35,749 nt of DNA from an uncultured Nitrospira sp. (GCA_946479785.1 CAMLHQ010000032.1:1-35749), one strand, 5' to 3'. Positions 7,856-16,894 are shown, counted from the stretch's first letter. Notes: generated by a model not told the origin, from the letters alone. Numbers and translations are program-made.

Positions 7856-9124
7856 TTATCGCTCGCTATTCGCGCAGGCAACCGGCTCAAACCGCTGTGT
7901 GAATGCGTCGGGCGACAGACCCGTCATCGCGGCGTAACGGCCCACAGCGATGGGATCCTTCATGTCATGCTCGTCGAGCCGAATCATGTACTGCCGGGCG
8001 ATCTGATATGACTGCGACTGGGTGTCGACCATGCGGACCTTTGCCCGTCCGGTGGCAGGATCCAACATGTGTTTGAACGGAATCGGCGTGAATCGGCCGT
8101 TTTGGATCGACACCATCGCCGCCGTCCCGCCATCGAGTAAATATTGGGCGGCGCAGTAGCCGAGATCGCGCGTGTACTCGATATCGTAGGGAATCGGGTC
8201 CGCGCAGCGCAACTCGTAGCCGACGTCCTTGGACACGATCGTTGCGGAGAGACCCACACTCTTCAGCCCCTTCGTCACTTCCCGTCGGAGCAAATCACCA
8301 ATGTTCACCTCAGAGAGACGCAAATTCCCATGTTCATCCCGCTCGACATGCTCCAAGCCTCCCAGATCCCGCTGGTCGATGATTTCCACCAATCCTTCCG
8401 CCAGGACGACGACCCCGTCGGTCCGCCCCCCATCGAGCCGTTTGATCACGGTCCCGATCACCAGATCTACAAGGCGTTGCAACTTCACAGGCCGTTCGTG
8501 AAATTCTTCGGGAATCACCGTCAGCGTCGCACCGGCGGCCTTCCCGATGCCCAACGCCAAATGACCGGCCTTGCGTCCCATCGTCACGGCGAGGTACCAC
8601 CGCGAGGTTGTGTGCGCATCCACCATGAGATTTTTCACGATCTCTACGCCAAAATGGCGGGCCGTTTGAAAGCCGAACGTCGGAATCCCTTGGGGCAGGT
8701 CGAGATCGTTATCAATTGTCTTGGGCACATGGACGACCTGGAGACGACCGGACGATCGCTCTTCTAATTTGAGCGCCGAAAAAGCGGTATCGTCTCCGCC
8801 GATCGTGACGAGACGCGTGATGCCGAGTTTGGTCAGCATTGACAACACCCGATCGAGATGTTCCGCCTTCTTCGTCGGATTCGCCCGCGAGGTCCCCAGC
8901 TGGGACCCGCCCCGGAAGTGAATACGGCTGACTTCTTCGATCGACAGAGGCCGCACATGTTCCGTGCTCCCTTCCATCAAGCATTTGAATCCATCAAGAA
9001 TGCCGACCACGTCACAGCCGCCGAGAATACTGCGGATCGTGACCGCGCTGATGACGCTGTTGATGCCGGGCGCCGGCCCGCCACCGACGAGCATGCCCAC
9101 AGTCGTTCGCAAGGGACTCGCCAT
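7856..9124 (-). CDS. 6-phosphofructokinase, pyrophosphate-type motifs
   Basis: A 422-residue PfkA-superfamily enzyme phosphorylating fructose 6-phosphate. The phosphoryl-donor motif is GGDDT (109-113), where ATP enzymes usually have GGDGS, and the catalytic segment is PKTIDND (134-140), where ATP enzymes have PGTIDND. Both changes mark PPi-dependent enzymes in the classic literature. MGRKAGHLA (182-190) binds the sugar phosphate. A PPi enzyme is reversible and can serve gluconeogenesis, which suits an autotroph. ATG at 9124 has GGGAG six bases upstream; an upstream ATG at 9151 has none. It lies 63 bp after the formate dehydrogenase alpha gene and 15 bp before a USP gene. Confidence 0.88.
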   Translation of the reverse strand: MASPLRTTVGMLVGGGPAPGINSVISAVTIRSILGGCDVVGILDGFKCLMEGSTEHVRPLSIEEVSRIHFRGGSQLGTSRANPTKKAEHLDRVLSMLTKLGITRLVTIGGDDTAFSALKLEERSSGRLQVVHVPKTIDNDLDLPQGIPTFGFQTARHFGVEIVKNLMVDAHTTSRWYLAVTMGRKAGHLALGIGKAAGATLTVIPEEFHERPVKLQRLVDLVIGTVIKRLDGGRTDGVVVLAEGLVEIIDQRDLGGLEHVERDEHGNLRLSEVNIGDLLRREVTKGLKSVGLSATIVSKDVGYELRCADPIPYDIEYTRDLGYCAAQYLLDGGTAAMVSIQNGRFTPIPFKHMLDPATGRAKVRMVDTQSQSYQIARQYMIRLDEHDMKDPIAVGRYAAMTGLSPDAFTQRFEPVACANSER

Positions 9125-9187
9125 GATAACTCCCGGACAGATTGCTGGCATGGTTCAAGAGCCAAGGCTGCCAGTATGCCATGGCGA

Positions 9188-11938
9188 CTAGAGAATCAAC
9201 TGCCGGCGCATGTGACGAAGTTCCGCCTCGTCTTCGGAATCGAGTTCTTCCCGTTGAACCGGCTCGACGCGCACTGCGGACACTTTATACTCCGGGCACT
9301 TGGAGCTTTCATCCGCGCTGGATGAGAGCAGCTCATTCACGGTCGAGGCGGGGAAATGAAAACTGGTGAATACATGCCCCGGCAACACCCTTTCGCTCCG
9401 CACGGCAGGAAGGAGCGCCTGGCCGCGGGCACTCACCAACCGGACGATCGCTCCGTCCTGAAGATGCAGCCGTTCCATGTCGGCTTGATGCATCTCAAGC
9501 ACATCCGTATCCACGACATCTAAGATCCGCGTCCGTCTGGTTTGGGCACCACAATTATAATGCTGCAACACACGGCCGGTGGTCAGAATGAACGGATAGT
9601 CTTCGCTCGCCGCTTCGCCAGGCGGCAGATAGTCCACGGCCACAAAGCGGGCCTTGCCTTTTGGAAACGTCTCACGGTGCATCAACGACGTGCCGTCATG
9701 CAATGGGCTCGTGACCGGCCATTGCAGGCCGGCATGTTGATCCAACCGGTCGTAGGACACGCCGGCAAACATGGGCGTCAGCCTCGCGATCTCGTCCATG
9801 ATTTCTGAGGGATGGCGGTAATTCATCGGATAGCCCATACGATTGGAGACTTCGCAGACCACCTGCCAATCCGGGAGAATTCCGTCCGGCGGCTCAACTG
9901 CCTTTCTGATCCGTTGAATCCGCCGTTCGAGATTCGTAAACGTACCGTCCTTTTCGAGAAAAGATGCGCCGGGGAGCACAAGATGTGCAAACTTGGCGGT
10001 CTCGCTCATAAAAAGATCCTGCACGACAAGAAACTCTACCTTCCGCAGCGCCTCATGAACTTTCTTGAGGTTCGGATCGGTCTGCGCCACGTCATAGCCG
10101 ATGATCCAGAGCGCTTTCAAGCGGCCATCGAGCGCTGCATCCCACATGTCGGGCGTTTTCATCCCGCGTTTCGCCGGAAGAGGACGGCCCGTAATCTGTT
10201 GATGCAGCCTAGCCAGACCGGGATCGTCCAAGGATTGATACCCGGAGAAGTAAGTCGGGAGACATCCGACGTCGGATGCGCCCTGGACATTGTTCTGGCC
10301 GCGCAGGGGATTGATGCCGGTGCCCCGCCTGCCGATATTACCCGTGGCGAGTGCCAGGTTTACGAGCGCCATCACCCCGTGACTGCCCCAGCGATGTTCG
10401 GTCATGCCGAGTCCATGCATTGAAAGCGAAGCGCCGCTCATGGCGTAGCGGCGGGCCGCTTCTCGAATGAGATGAGCGGGAACCCCGGTGATCTGCTCGG
10501 TGTTCTCCGGCTGGCAATCGGCAACCGTCTTGACCCATTCGTCCAAACCTTCCGTTCGCTGGCTCGTAAACACGTGGTCGATGAGTCCCTCTTTTACGAT
10601 CACGTGGCCCAAGCCGTTCAGCAAAGCCACATTGGTGCCCGGTCGAAGTTGCAGATGCAGATCGGCCAAACGAGCCAACTCGGTTCGGCGCGGGTCGATC
10701 ACGATGAGCGGGATGCCGCGCCGGTGTGCCTGCTTGATCCGAGCCCCGACAACCGGATGCGATTCGGTCGGATTCGCGCCAACGATCAAGATGAGCTTGG
10801 TAAAATCGATGTCTTCGATCGAGTTGGTAGCGGCTGAAGTGCCTAATGTTTCCATCATGCCGGTGACTGTCGCGCTGTGGCAGACACGGGCGCAGTTGTC
10901 GATATGGTTGGTCCCGATCACGCAGCGCATGAACTTGCCGAACAGATAATTTTCTTCATTCGTGCCGCGGCTGGATGAGATAGTCGCCAGCGCATCCGGA
11001 CCGTCCTGCGTTTTGATGCGAGAGAATTCCTGGGCGATGTGGTCCAACGCCGCGTTCCAAGAAATTTCTTTCCAGCTGCGCCCCTCTCGCAACAGCGGCG
11101 TTTGTACCCGATCCTCCGCATTGATATAGGTCCATCCGAAGCGGCCCTTCATGCAGGCATGGCCTAAATTCGAAGGGCCATCGTCGGCCGGAAGCATCTG
11201 GACGACCTGTCCATCACGCACGCCGGCATCGAACGCACAACCGACGCCGCAATAGGCGCACGTCGTCCGCACAAATGTTGTGGGTTTCCCCTGTTCGAGT
11301 ACGGTCTTCTCCGTCAGGGCGCCCGTCGGACATTCCTTCACGCAAGCCCCGCAGGACACGCAGTTCGATGCGGCATAGGCTGTTGCCGGGTTCGTGAACG
11401 CCCCGGCGCCTGCGACCGGCCTCGCGCAAAACCCTCGCCCAGTCATCGTCAGCGCATACGTCCCTTGAATTTCATCACAAGCCCGAACGCAGCGCGCACA
11501 GGAGATGCAGGCGGCGTTGTCGAATACGAAGAACGGATTTGAGTCATCTCGTACATCGGCACGCTTCTGATGCGCTCCATCGGGGTAACGGACCCGATTG
11601 ACGCCGCATGCGAGTGCGAGTTCGTGCAGGGGCCCCGATGACCCGTCGCCTGGTTGTTCGGATAAATAAAGTTCGACGAGATTATGCCGATGGCGCCGCA
11701 ATCGTTCACTGGCGGTTCGAATGACCATGCCGGGACGGACCGGCGTGGTGCAGGATGCCGGTGTGCCGGATTGCCCTTCGATTTCACAAACGCAGAGTCG
11801 GCAGGATCCAAACGGAGTCAGATGGCGCGAGACGCAAAGACTGGGGATTGTGATCCCCGCTTTCTGCGCCGCTCTATAGATGGTGTCTGAAGGGTCGGCC
11901 TGAACGATTTGACCGTCGATGGTGATCTGCATGGTCAT
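9188..11938 (-). CDS. fdsA: Formate dehydrogenase alpha subunit, molybdenum/tungsten type
   Basis: A 916-residue catalytic subunit oxidising formate to CO2. The N-terminal [2Fe-2S] ligands are C35, C46, C49 and C63. Two ferredoxin-type [4Fe-4S] sites follow (C144, C147, C150, C154 and C193, C196, C199, C203). The molybdopterin domain has its own [4Fe-4S] site (C227, C230, C234, C262). The metal ligand is Cys353 in RVCHS, so this is the cysteine rather than the selenocysteine form. The His-Cys3 cluster motif expected between the [2Fe-2S] and ferredoxin regions in NuoG/FdsA is not visible. It has no twin-arginine signal, so it is cytoplasmic. Its ATG overlaps the beta-subunit stop (ATGA), indicating translational coupling in an fdsG-fdsB-fdsA order. 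Confidence 0.92.
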   Translation of the reverse strand: MTMQITIDGQIVQADPSDTIYRAAQKAGITIPSLCVSRHLTPFGSCRLCVCEIEGQSGTPASCTTPVRPGMVIRTASERLRRHRHNLVELYLSEQPGDGSSGPLHELALACGVNRVRYPDGAHQKRADVRDDSNPFFVFDNAACISCARCVRACDEIQGTYALTMTGRGFCARPVAGAGAFTNPATAYAASNCVSCGACVKECPTGALTEKTVLEQGKPTTFVRTTCAYCGVGCAFDAGVRDGQVVQMLPADDGPSNLGHACMKGRFGWTYINAEDRVQTPLLREGRSWKEISWNAALDHIAQEFSRIKTQDGPDALATISSSRGTNEENYLFGKFMRCVIGTNHIDNCARVCHSATVTGMMETLGTSAATNSIEDIDFTKLILIVGANPTESHPVVGARIKQAHRRGIPLIVIDPRRTELARLADLHLQLRPGTNVALLNGLGHVIVKEGLIDHVFTSQRTEGLDEWVKTVADCQPENTEQITGVPAHLIREAARRYAMSGASLSMHGLGMTEHRWGSHGVMALVNLALATGNIGRRGTGINPLRGQNNVQGASDVGCLPTYFSGYQSLDDPGLARLHQQITGRPLPAKRGMKTPDMWDAALDGRLKALWIIGYDVAQTDPNLKKVHEALRKVEFLVVQDLFMSETAKFAHLVLPGASFLEKDGTFTNLERRIQRIRKAVEPPDGILPDWQVVCEVSNRMGYPMNYRHPSEIMDEIARLTPMFAGVSYDRLDQHAGLQWPVTSPLHDGTSLMHRETFPKGKARFVAVDYLPPGEAASEDYPFILTTGRVLQHYNCGAQTRRTRILDVVDTDVLEMHQADMERLHLQDGAIVRLVSARGQALLPAVRSERVLPGHVFTSFHFPASTVNELLSSSADESSKCPEYKVSAVRVEPVQREELDSEDEAELRHMRRQLIL

Positions 11939-13437
11939 GACGGCCGTTTCATCAGCTTGCCGGAAAATTCTTTTTCAAAATGTTCGATCGCGGTCATCAC
12001 AGGATAGGGAGCACGGCCGCCCAGAGCGCAGAGGCTGGTCGCTTTCATCGTCTCTCCCAAATCCGCCAGCAACGTCAAATGGTCAGCTGTTGCACGGCCC
12101 CTTTGGATCAACTCCAACAGCTCGCGACCCCGGACAGAGCCGATCCGGCAGGGCGTGCATTTGCCACACGACTCATCGGCCGTGAACGCCATGAAATGCC
12201 GGGCGAGATCCACCATATCGGTGCTGTCGTCATAGACCACAATGCCGCCGTGGCCCAGGATAGCGCCTGCATCCGCAAACGCGTCGTAACAAATCGGAAT
12301 GTCGAGTTTCGATTCCGGAAACAGACTCCCGAGCGGTCCCCCAACCTGCACGGCCTTGAACTTCGCTCCCGCCGCCATACCGTCGCCGAATTCAACAAGC
12401 GCTTGGCGCAAGGTCATGCCGAACGGAATTTCAACAAGCCCCGGCTGCTTAACCCGCCCGCCTATTTGCAGAGCGATCGTCCCCCGCGACCCCTCGGTAC
12501 CGAGTGAGGCATGCCAGGCTCCGCCACGCGCGAGAATGTTGGGCACAGTGGCAAAGGTCAGCACGTTGCTGACGATCGTCGGCCGCTGATAGAGCCCGGC
12601 CACAGCAGGGTACGGCGGCTTGGCGCGCACGACCCCCCGTCGCCCCTCCAGCGATTCCAGCAAAGCCGTTTCCTCCCCGCACACATAGGCGCCGGCACCA
12701 AGCACGACCTCGATCGAAAAGGTTCGGCCATCCAGCTCGAGCAGTTCCGCTTCATCCGCCTTCTGAATCGCCGTCCGGATCACCCGGGCCGCCGCCGGGT
12801 ATTCCTGGCGGCAATAGATGTATCCTTTATTGGCGCCGATCGCATGGGCACAAATCAGCATGCCCTCGATGAGACGGAACGGATCGCCTTCCATGACCAT
12901 GCGGTCGCAGTAGGTGCCTGCGTCCCCTTCGTCGGCATTGACGACGACATATTTCTCGTCTGCGTCGGCTTGCCTTGCCGCCTCCCATTTGCTCCACACG
13001 GGAAAGGCGGCGCCCCCGCGACCTCGCAACCGCGAGACTTTCAATTCCTGGATAATGGCCCCCGGTGCCATGGCCAGTGCCGCCTCCAAGCCCTTGAAAC
13101 CGCCTCGCGACTGATACTCGTCAAGCGCCAGCGGCTCAGTGATGCCCAAGTTCGTAAACGTGACGCGCGTTTGTCTTGCCAAGTAGGGGATCGAATCGAC
13201 ACGCATTCCTCCTTGTCCTGCAATCACGTTGGGAAGATCCGCAACAGTCACGTTGGTCCATGCCACGCGACCGTTCGGCTCATCCCGTTCAATCATTGGC
13301 TCGAGGTAGAACGCCCCGCGCGAGGAGGTCCGCACTAACTGGACGTCAGTCCGTTCTCCCAGTCGCTTGGCCAGACTGTCCGCACCTGCGGCCCTCGATG
13401 AGGTATCGTTGGATAAGTACAGTCTCGCGATCGTCAT
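11935..13437 (-). CDS. fdsB: Formate dehydrogenase beta subunit (NuoF/FdsB-like)
   Basis: A 500-residue diaphorase subunit that passes electrons from the iron-sulfur chain to NAD+ through FMN. GRGGAAFPVWSKW (139-151) and NADEGDAGTYCDR (167-179) form the FMN/NADH site; the GDxGT form is that of FdsB rather than respiratory NuoF (EPGT). GAGAYVCGEETALL is near 247-260. The [4Fe-4S] ligands are C424, C427 and C430 in SCGKCTPC plus C470. The first 100 residues resemble the degenerate thioredoxin-like domain of FdsB. The reading frame stays open upstream to 13629, but ATG at 13437 overlaps the gamma-subunit stop (ATGA) and fits the family start. NAD+ rather than quinone is thus the likely acceptor. 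Confidence 0.92.
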   Translation of the reverse strand: MTIARLYLSNDTSSRAAGADSLAKRLGERTDVQLVRTSSRGAFYLEPMIERDEPNGRVAWTNVTVADLPNVIAGQGGMRVDSIPYLARQTRVTFTNLGITEPLALDEYQSRGGFKGLEAALAMAPGAIIQELKVSRLRGRGGAAFPVWSKWEAARQADADEKYVVVNADEGDAGTYCDRMVMEGDPFRLIEGMLICAHAIGANKGYIYCRQEYPAAARVIRTAIQKADEAELLELDGRTFSIEVVLGAGAYVCGEETALLESLEGRRGVVRAKPPYPAVAGLYQRPTIVSNVLTFATVPNILARGGAWHASLGTEGSRGTIALQIGGRVKQPGLVEIPFGMTLRQALVEFGDGMAAGAKFKAVQVGGPLGSLFPESKLDIPICYDAFADAGAILGHGGIVVYDDSTDMVDLARHFMAFTADESCGKCTPCRIGSVRGRELLELIQRGRATADHLTLLADLGETMKATSLCALGGRAPYPVMTAIEHFEKEFSGKLMKRPS

Positions 13438-13901
13438 CGGTAGCGTTCCAGTAACGCGGGAACCTGGGCCGGTTCCACTCTTCCATAGATGTCCTGATCT
13501 ACCACTAGAGTCGGAGACAAGGCGCAGTTCCCCATGCAATACACTTTCTCGAGGGTGAAAGTGTTGCCCTTTGTTTCGCCTATTGTCAGGCGGACATAGT
13601 CTTCGGCTGCGCGGAAGACAGCCGGGCAATGGTTAGCCATACAGGATTCACCCATGCAGACACGAATCACATGACGGCCGGGACGAGAGGTTCGGAGATC
13701 CGGATAATATGAAAGGACTCCGGCTATGTCGGCCTCCGTCACCGTCAGCGCGTGAGCAATCTGCGGAAGAGCTTCCACCGGTACATAACCATTGGCTTGT
13801 TGGATCGTGAGAAGAGCCTGAAGCATGTTCGCCTCAGCTGGATGGTGCGGGAGGGAGGAGTCGATCAATTCGGCTGGCGTCAGGGAATGTCCGCTCGTCA
13901 C
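13434..13901 (-). CDS. fdsG: Formate dehydrogenase gamma subunit (NuoE/FdsG-like)
   Basis: A 155-residue thioredoxin-like [2Fe-2S] protein. The cluster ligands are C82 and C87 (CMGESC) and C122 and C126 (CMGNC), the standard CX4C...CX3C pattern of NuoE and FdsG. An N-terminal helical part (about 10-75) precedes the fold. It works with FdsB as the NAD-reducing module of the soluble formate dehydrogenase. The start is GTG at 13901, overlapping the stop of the preceding gene (GTGA); the next gene overlaps its own stop by four bases. The two overlaps show that the 457-residue protein upstream is translated in step with the dehydrogenase. Confidence 0.92.
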   Translation of the reverse strand: MTSGHSLTPAELIDSSLPHHPAEANMLQALLTIQQANGYVPVEALPQIAHALTVTEADIAGVLSYYPDLRTSRPGRHVIRVCMGESCMANHCPAVFRAAEDYVRLTIGETKGNTFTLEKVYCMGNCALSPTLVVDQDIYGRVEPAQVPALLERYR

Positions 13902-15271
13902 TCAGGCGCCTCGTCTAATCCCACATGCGCACGAAGGATGTTGTACCGGTACGCGGGCTTGCCTATGCGTCCAACGCCGGGATCGTTCCGCTCCATTTCA
14001 ACGATTAGGGCGCTCACTTTGTCGCGAAGCGCCGGCGACGCTGCAGCATGCCTTGGCGTTTGTCCGCCCAGCAGATGATGCGGCTGATCCGACCATTCCA
14101 AATAGGCCTTCTCCAGGAACTGGTTCAGCAGCGATCGGTCTTCTTCCTGCGTCACGATCACCTTGAGCGGCTCGTCAGACATCAATTCAGCCACCGAGAG
14201 TTGCCGCACCGGCGGCGTCAAAGTCTCGCCGCGAAAATGCAGCGAAAATCCGAACGCCCCGGCGAGCCGATGTTTGATCGCGTCCAGCCGCTCTGAGCTG
14301 TCACATTCCACAATGAGCTGTGAAGATGTCAACGTTAGCCTCGCCACGATCGTCGGCCCATTCGCGGATGCTTCGCGTTGAATCCAGATTCGAGCCGGTG
14401 GAAGCCCGGCTGCCGGAGGCAACGGCTTCTCCGGTTCAAACTCGCTCATCCCCGATAACCCATCGACGAAAAATCCATGCTCATGCTGGTCGTACAGCGC
14501 CACGGCATAGAGATAGGGTTGCCCATTGGCCTTTCGGTATCGAATATGGATAACCGCATCGACTAAGGCGGCAAACCGCAGCTCAGCAAAATTCCACAGA
14601 ATGATATGGCCGAAGCGTTTGGCGAACTCCTGCCATTCGCCCAGGACCAACGAACCGGAAGACATTTCCATGCTGCGTTCCCATTCCCGCGTCGCCTCAT
14701 AGAGCGTTCTGGCATCGTCGGCTGAGAGCACGACGCCGCAACCGGCCAACCAGCCTTTGCCGGATTCGTAGGACTCCGGATCTCTAATCACTCGCGTGAG
14801 CAGCACCTGGTTGGCGACAAACTCGTTCGCGAACTCTCCGCCGGGTACCAGGAACGCCGTCCCGTCGCCGATTGAGCGCAACGCAAGATCATCGCCAGGC
14901 TTCGGGGTGGCCGTCAGCTCCAGCAGATCGAGATAGGAATGCTTGAGCGGATCGAGCCAGACCCGCTCTTCGTTCGGAATGTGTTCGGTGATGACGTCTC
15001 GCAACTGTTCAATGAGTGTCAATTGCCCATCGTTGGGGTAGAAATCGCAGAAGAGCAAGAGGCCGGCGAGTTCGGACTCTTGCGGGAGCGGCGCGACGAT
15101 TCGTCCTGTTCCGCCTTCCAAATACGGTTTGAGCGCCTGCGCAAGCGCCAATTGCCGCTGCAAGGCAAATTCGGGCTTAAGTGACAGACGTTCGAGCCGC
15201 GCGAGCACCGCATCGAGGGACGGCGGCCGCGGGGTCCAGAAACCGGAGGCCTGCTCACTCGCGAGCTTCAT
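13898..15271 (-). CDS. Unknown protein with C-terminal LGGxTPRxAA (MbcA/ParS-like) domain
   Basis: A 457-residue soluble protein that I cannot assign to a function. The first 370 residues have no motif I recognise. The C-terminal segment (about 381-430) carries W-x-D-x-P-x3-LGGQTPRHAA with charged helices after it. This matches the pattern of the Xre/MbcA/ParS-type toxin-binding domain also found fused to many non-toxin proteins. There is no signal peptide or membrane helix. ATG at 15271 lies inside the end of the DUF2934 gene (17-bp overlap), and its stop overlaps the fdsG start. The position suggests a maturation, chaperone or regulatory factor for the dehydrogenase; that is inference. A longer in-frame start at 15313 is possible but would deepen the overlap. 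Confidence 0.75.
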   Translation of the reverse strand: MKLASEQASGFWTPRPPSLDAVLARLERLSLKPEFALQRQLALAQALKPYLEGGTGRIVAPLPQESELAGLLLFCDFYPNDGQLTLIEQLRDVITEHIPNEERVWLDPLKHSYLDLLELTATPKPGDDLALRSIGDGTAFLVPGGEFANEFVANQVLLTRVIRDPESYESGKGWLAGCGVVLSADDARTLYEATREWERSMEMSSGSLVLGEWQEFAKRFGHIILWNFAELRFAALVDAVIHIRYRKANGQPYLYAVALYDQHEHGFFVDGLSGMSEFEPEKPLPPAAGLPPARIWIQREASANGPTIVARLTLTSSQLIVECDSSERLDAIKHRLAGAFGFSLHFRGETLTPPVRQLSVAELMSDEPLKVIVTQEEDRSLLNQFLEKAYLEWSDQPHHLLGGQTPRHAAASPALRDKVSALIVEMERNDPGVGRIGKPAYRYNILRAHVGLDEAPE

Positions 15272-15479
15272 GAACTTCTTCCATGACCGCTTCTTCCGCG
15301 TCGAGCCAGTCACGAAGGTCGTTGCCCTCTTTGCGACCCCGCTCTTCCCAGAGCTCGTAGGCTTTGCGCGAAATCCGCTCCCACATCCCTTCCGGCAGTT
15401 CGATCGGCCTGGCCGACGCGCCCCGAGAAGAGGACGATCGCCCCTTTCCGCCCTTCGCTTTCTTAATCACGACACCCAT
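15255..15479 (-). CDS. DUF2934 small protein
   Basis: A 74-residue protein with a basic, Ser-rich N-terminus (about 1-22). The rest is a DUF2934 helix pair: I-x2-KAYELWEERGR, then EGNDLRDWLDAE (about 35-62). DUF2934 proteins are small, common in Nitrospirota, Acidobacteria and Proteobacteria, and functionally uncharacterised; the basic arm could bind nucleic acid. ATG at 15479 is preceded by GAGGAG at good spacing. The gene is 14 bp downstream of the tandem USP gene and overlaps the next gene by 17 bp, so it is inside the formate dehydrogenase transcript. Confidence 0.78.
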   Translation of the reverse strand: MGVVIKKAKGGKGRSSSSRGASARPIELPEGMWERISRKAYELWEERGRKEGNDLRDWLDAEEAVMEEVHEARE

Positions 15480-15493
15480 CTCAGACTCCTCGG

Positions 15494-16441
15494 TTAGGGG
15501 TTCATGCTGTGGATCGATGGCACCGAGACCACCCGATGATGGCCCGGCCGGAACTTCGGACTCCGGACCGTCAAGACCGCACATGTCGCACGCCGTAACA
15601 GGGCTTCAGCCACACTTCCGGCCATCACATGAGACAACCCGCGGCGGCCATGCGTACCCATCACGACCAGATCGCTCCGCAACGAGCGCACGTCGTCCAG
15701 AATGGAATCGACGGGGATTCCGCCGCGCAAGTGACTCGTGACGGTGATCCCTGTTGCCGACAGCGCCGAGGACAATTCCTCAAGCCGCTTCGTCAGTCTC
15801 TCGCGCCTCTGCATCTGTTCTTCCTTATGGCTGAGCGTAAAATCCAATCCGTAGGATACCGGTTCAAGCACATGGAGCAGTGCGATGGAAGCTTTGGCCT
15901 GCTTCGCCACTAAGGCCGCATATTCCAGCGCATCCAATGAACAATCGGAAAAATCGATCGGGACGAGGATCCGCTCAAGACAGACACCGCGTTCACCAGC
16001 AGGCTCGTCCTTCGCCATATGCACGGCCAGCACCGGACAGGGAGCCGTACGAATGACGCGCTCCGCCGTACTGCCCAGCAATACATGCGCCAAGCCGGTT
16101 TTGCCTCTCGTGCCGACAATGATGAGATCGGAGTCCTCGGCCTGCGCCGCGACATTAATCTCTTCGCTGGGAATTCCGGTGGCAATCCTCGTGGCCACCG
16201 TGATGCCTCTGCGCGACGCCCGCTGCTTAAAGTCCGCAAGTTGTTCGGTGGCTTCACCCATTCGGTGCGCCAGATACTGATGATTGACGGGATAGTCCGG
16301 ATTCAATCCGGGCGGAAACTCCAGCACCGTCATCACGGTCAGATGGGCCTGCCAGGTTGCGGCCAAGGAGCAGGCATAGTCCTGGGCACGACCGGCCCAG
16401 CCTGAAAAATCTGTCGCGAGAAGAAGGCGTTCAATTTTCAT
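15494..16441 (-). CDS. Tandem universal stress protein (two Usp domains)
   Basis: A 315-residue cytoplasmic protein with two UspA domains. The first begins RLLLATDFS and ends GTRGKTG...LLGSTAERV; the second begins RILVPIDFS and ends GTHGRRG...MAGSVAEAL. Both keep the G-x2-G-x9-G-S nucleotide loop, so ATP binding is likely. The C-terminal 25 residues extend beyond the fold and are unstructured-looking. The gene lies 30 bp after the cupredoxin gene and 14 bp before the DUF2934 gene, which places it at the head of, or within, the formate dehydrogenase operon. A role in tuning that operon's enzymes to energy state is plausible but unproven. Confidence 0.88.
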   Translation of the reverse strand: MKIERLLLATDFSGWAGRAQDYACSLAATWQAHLTVMTVLEFPPGLNPDYPVNHQYLAHRMGEATEQLADFKQRASRRGITVATRIATGIPSEEINVAAQAEDSDLIIVGTRGKTGLAHVLLGSTAERVIRTAPCPVLAVHMAKDEPAGERGVCLERILVPIDFSDCSLDALEYAALVAKQAKASIALLHVLEPVSYGLDFTLSHKEEQMQRRERLTKRLEELSSALSATGITVTSHLRGGIPVDSILDDVRSLRSDLVVMGTHGRRGLSHVMAGSVAEALLRRATCAVLTVRSPKFRPGHHRVVSVPSIHSMNP

Positions 16442-16471
16442 GGTTGAGCGCTCCCAACAACCTCCGACTCC

Positions 16472-16894
16472 CTAGACTGCTTCCGCGCTGAGGAGCAACA
16501 ACTCCCCTTTCATGTCCGGATGAATCGAGCAGTGGAAGGTATGACGCCCGGGGCGTTCCATATTGAATCGGATCATTGCATCCCGTTTGGGATCCAGCAT
16601 CACCCCGCCCACACCCCTGCCATAGACGATCATGCCGTCCTTTTCGATCCTGGTGGGAATGCCCTCGAACATGATCGAACCGAAGTCGTGCCGCTCGGCG
16701 TCGTCATTCATGATCTTGATCGTCGTGGGCAAGCCTAATCGCAACGCACCCTGTTTGGTAATGAAGGTAAAGTTCTTGATGGTCACCTCGACGACTTGCT
16801 CGGTTTGCGACTCGACAGGGGCACTCCCCCACAACCCGACTATCCCCGCCACTGCGATCACGAGGCCTCCGGTCCAGTTCCAACAACGTGTCAT
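16472..16894 (-). CDS. Periplasmic cupredoxin (type 1 copper)
   Basis: A 140-residue exported protein. A signal peptide spans about residues 1-29 (hydrophobic GLVIAVAGIVGLWGSA). The mature part is a plastocyanin-like fold with type 1 copper ligands H69 (ERHDF), C122, H125 and M128 (C-x2-H-x2-M), in the canonical order. It should carry electrons in the periplasm, or act as a copper sensor or chaperone. ATG at 16894 follows the stop of the upstream USP gene by 13 bp, and a USP gene follows 30 bp later. This mixes an exported redox protein into a transcript otherwise encoding cytoplasmic proteins. The partner oxidase or cytochrome is not evident in the window. Confidence 0.85.
   Translation of the reverse strand: MTRCWNWTGGLVIAVAGIVGLWGSAPVESQTEQVVEVTIKNFTFITKQGALRLGLPTTIKIMNDDAERHDFGSIMFEGIPTRIEKDGMIVYGRGVGGVMLDPKRDAMIRFNMERPGRHTFHCSIHPDMKGELLLLSAEAV

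Noticed and set aside
10870..10890. Selenocysteine at the formate dehydrogenase active site
   Set aside because: The codon at position 353 encodes cysteine; there is no in-frame TGA.
13438..13629. 64-codon upstream extension of fdsB
   Set aside because: It lies within fdsG in another frame and does not resemble FdsB; the ATGA overlap at 13437 fixes the start.
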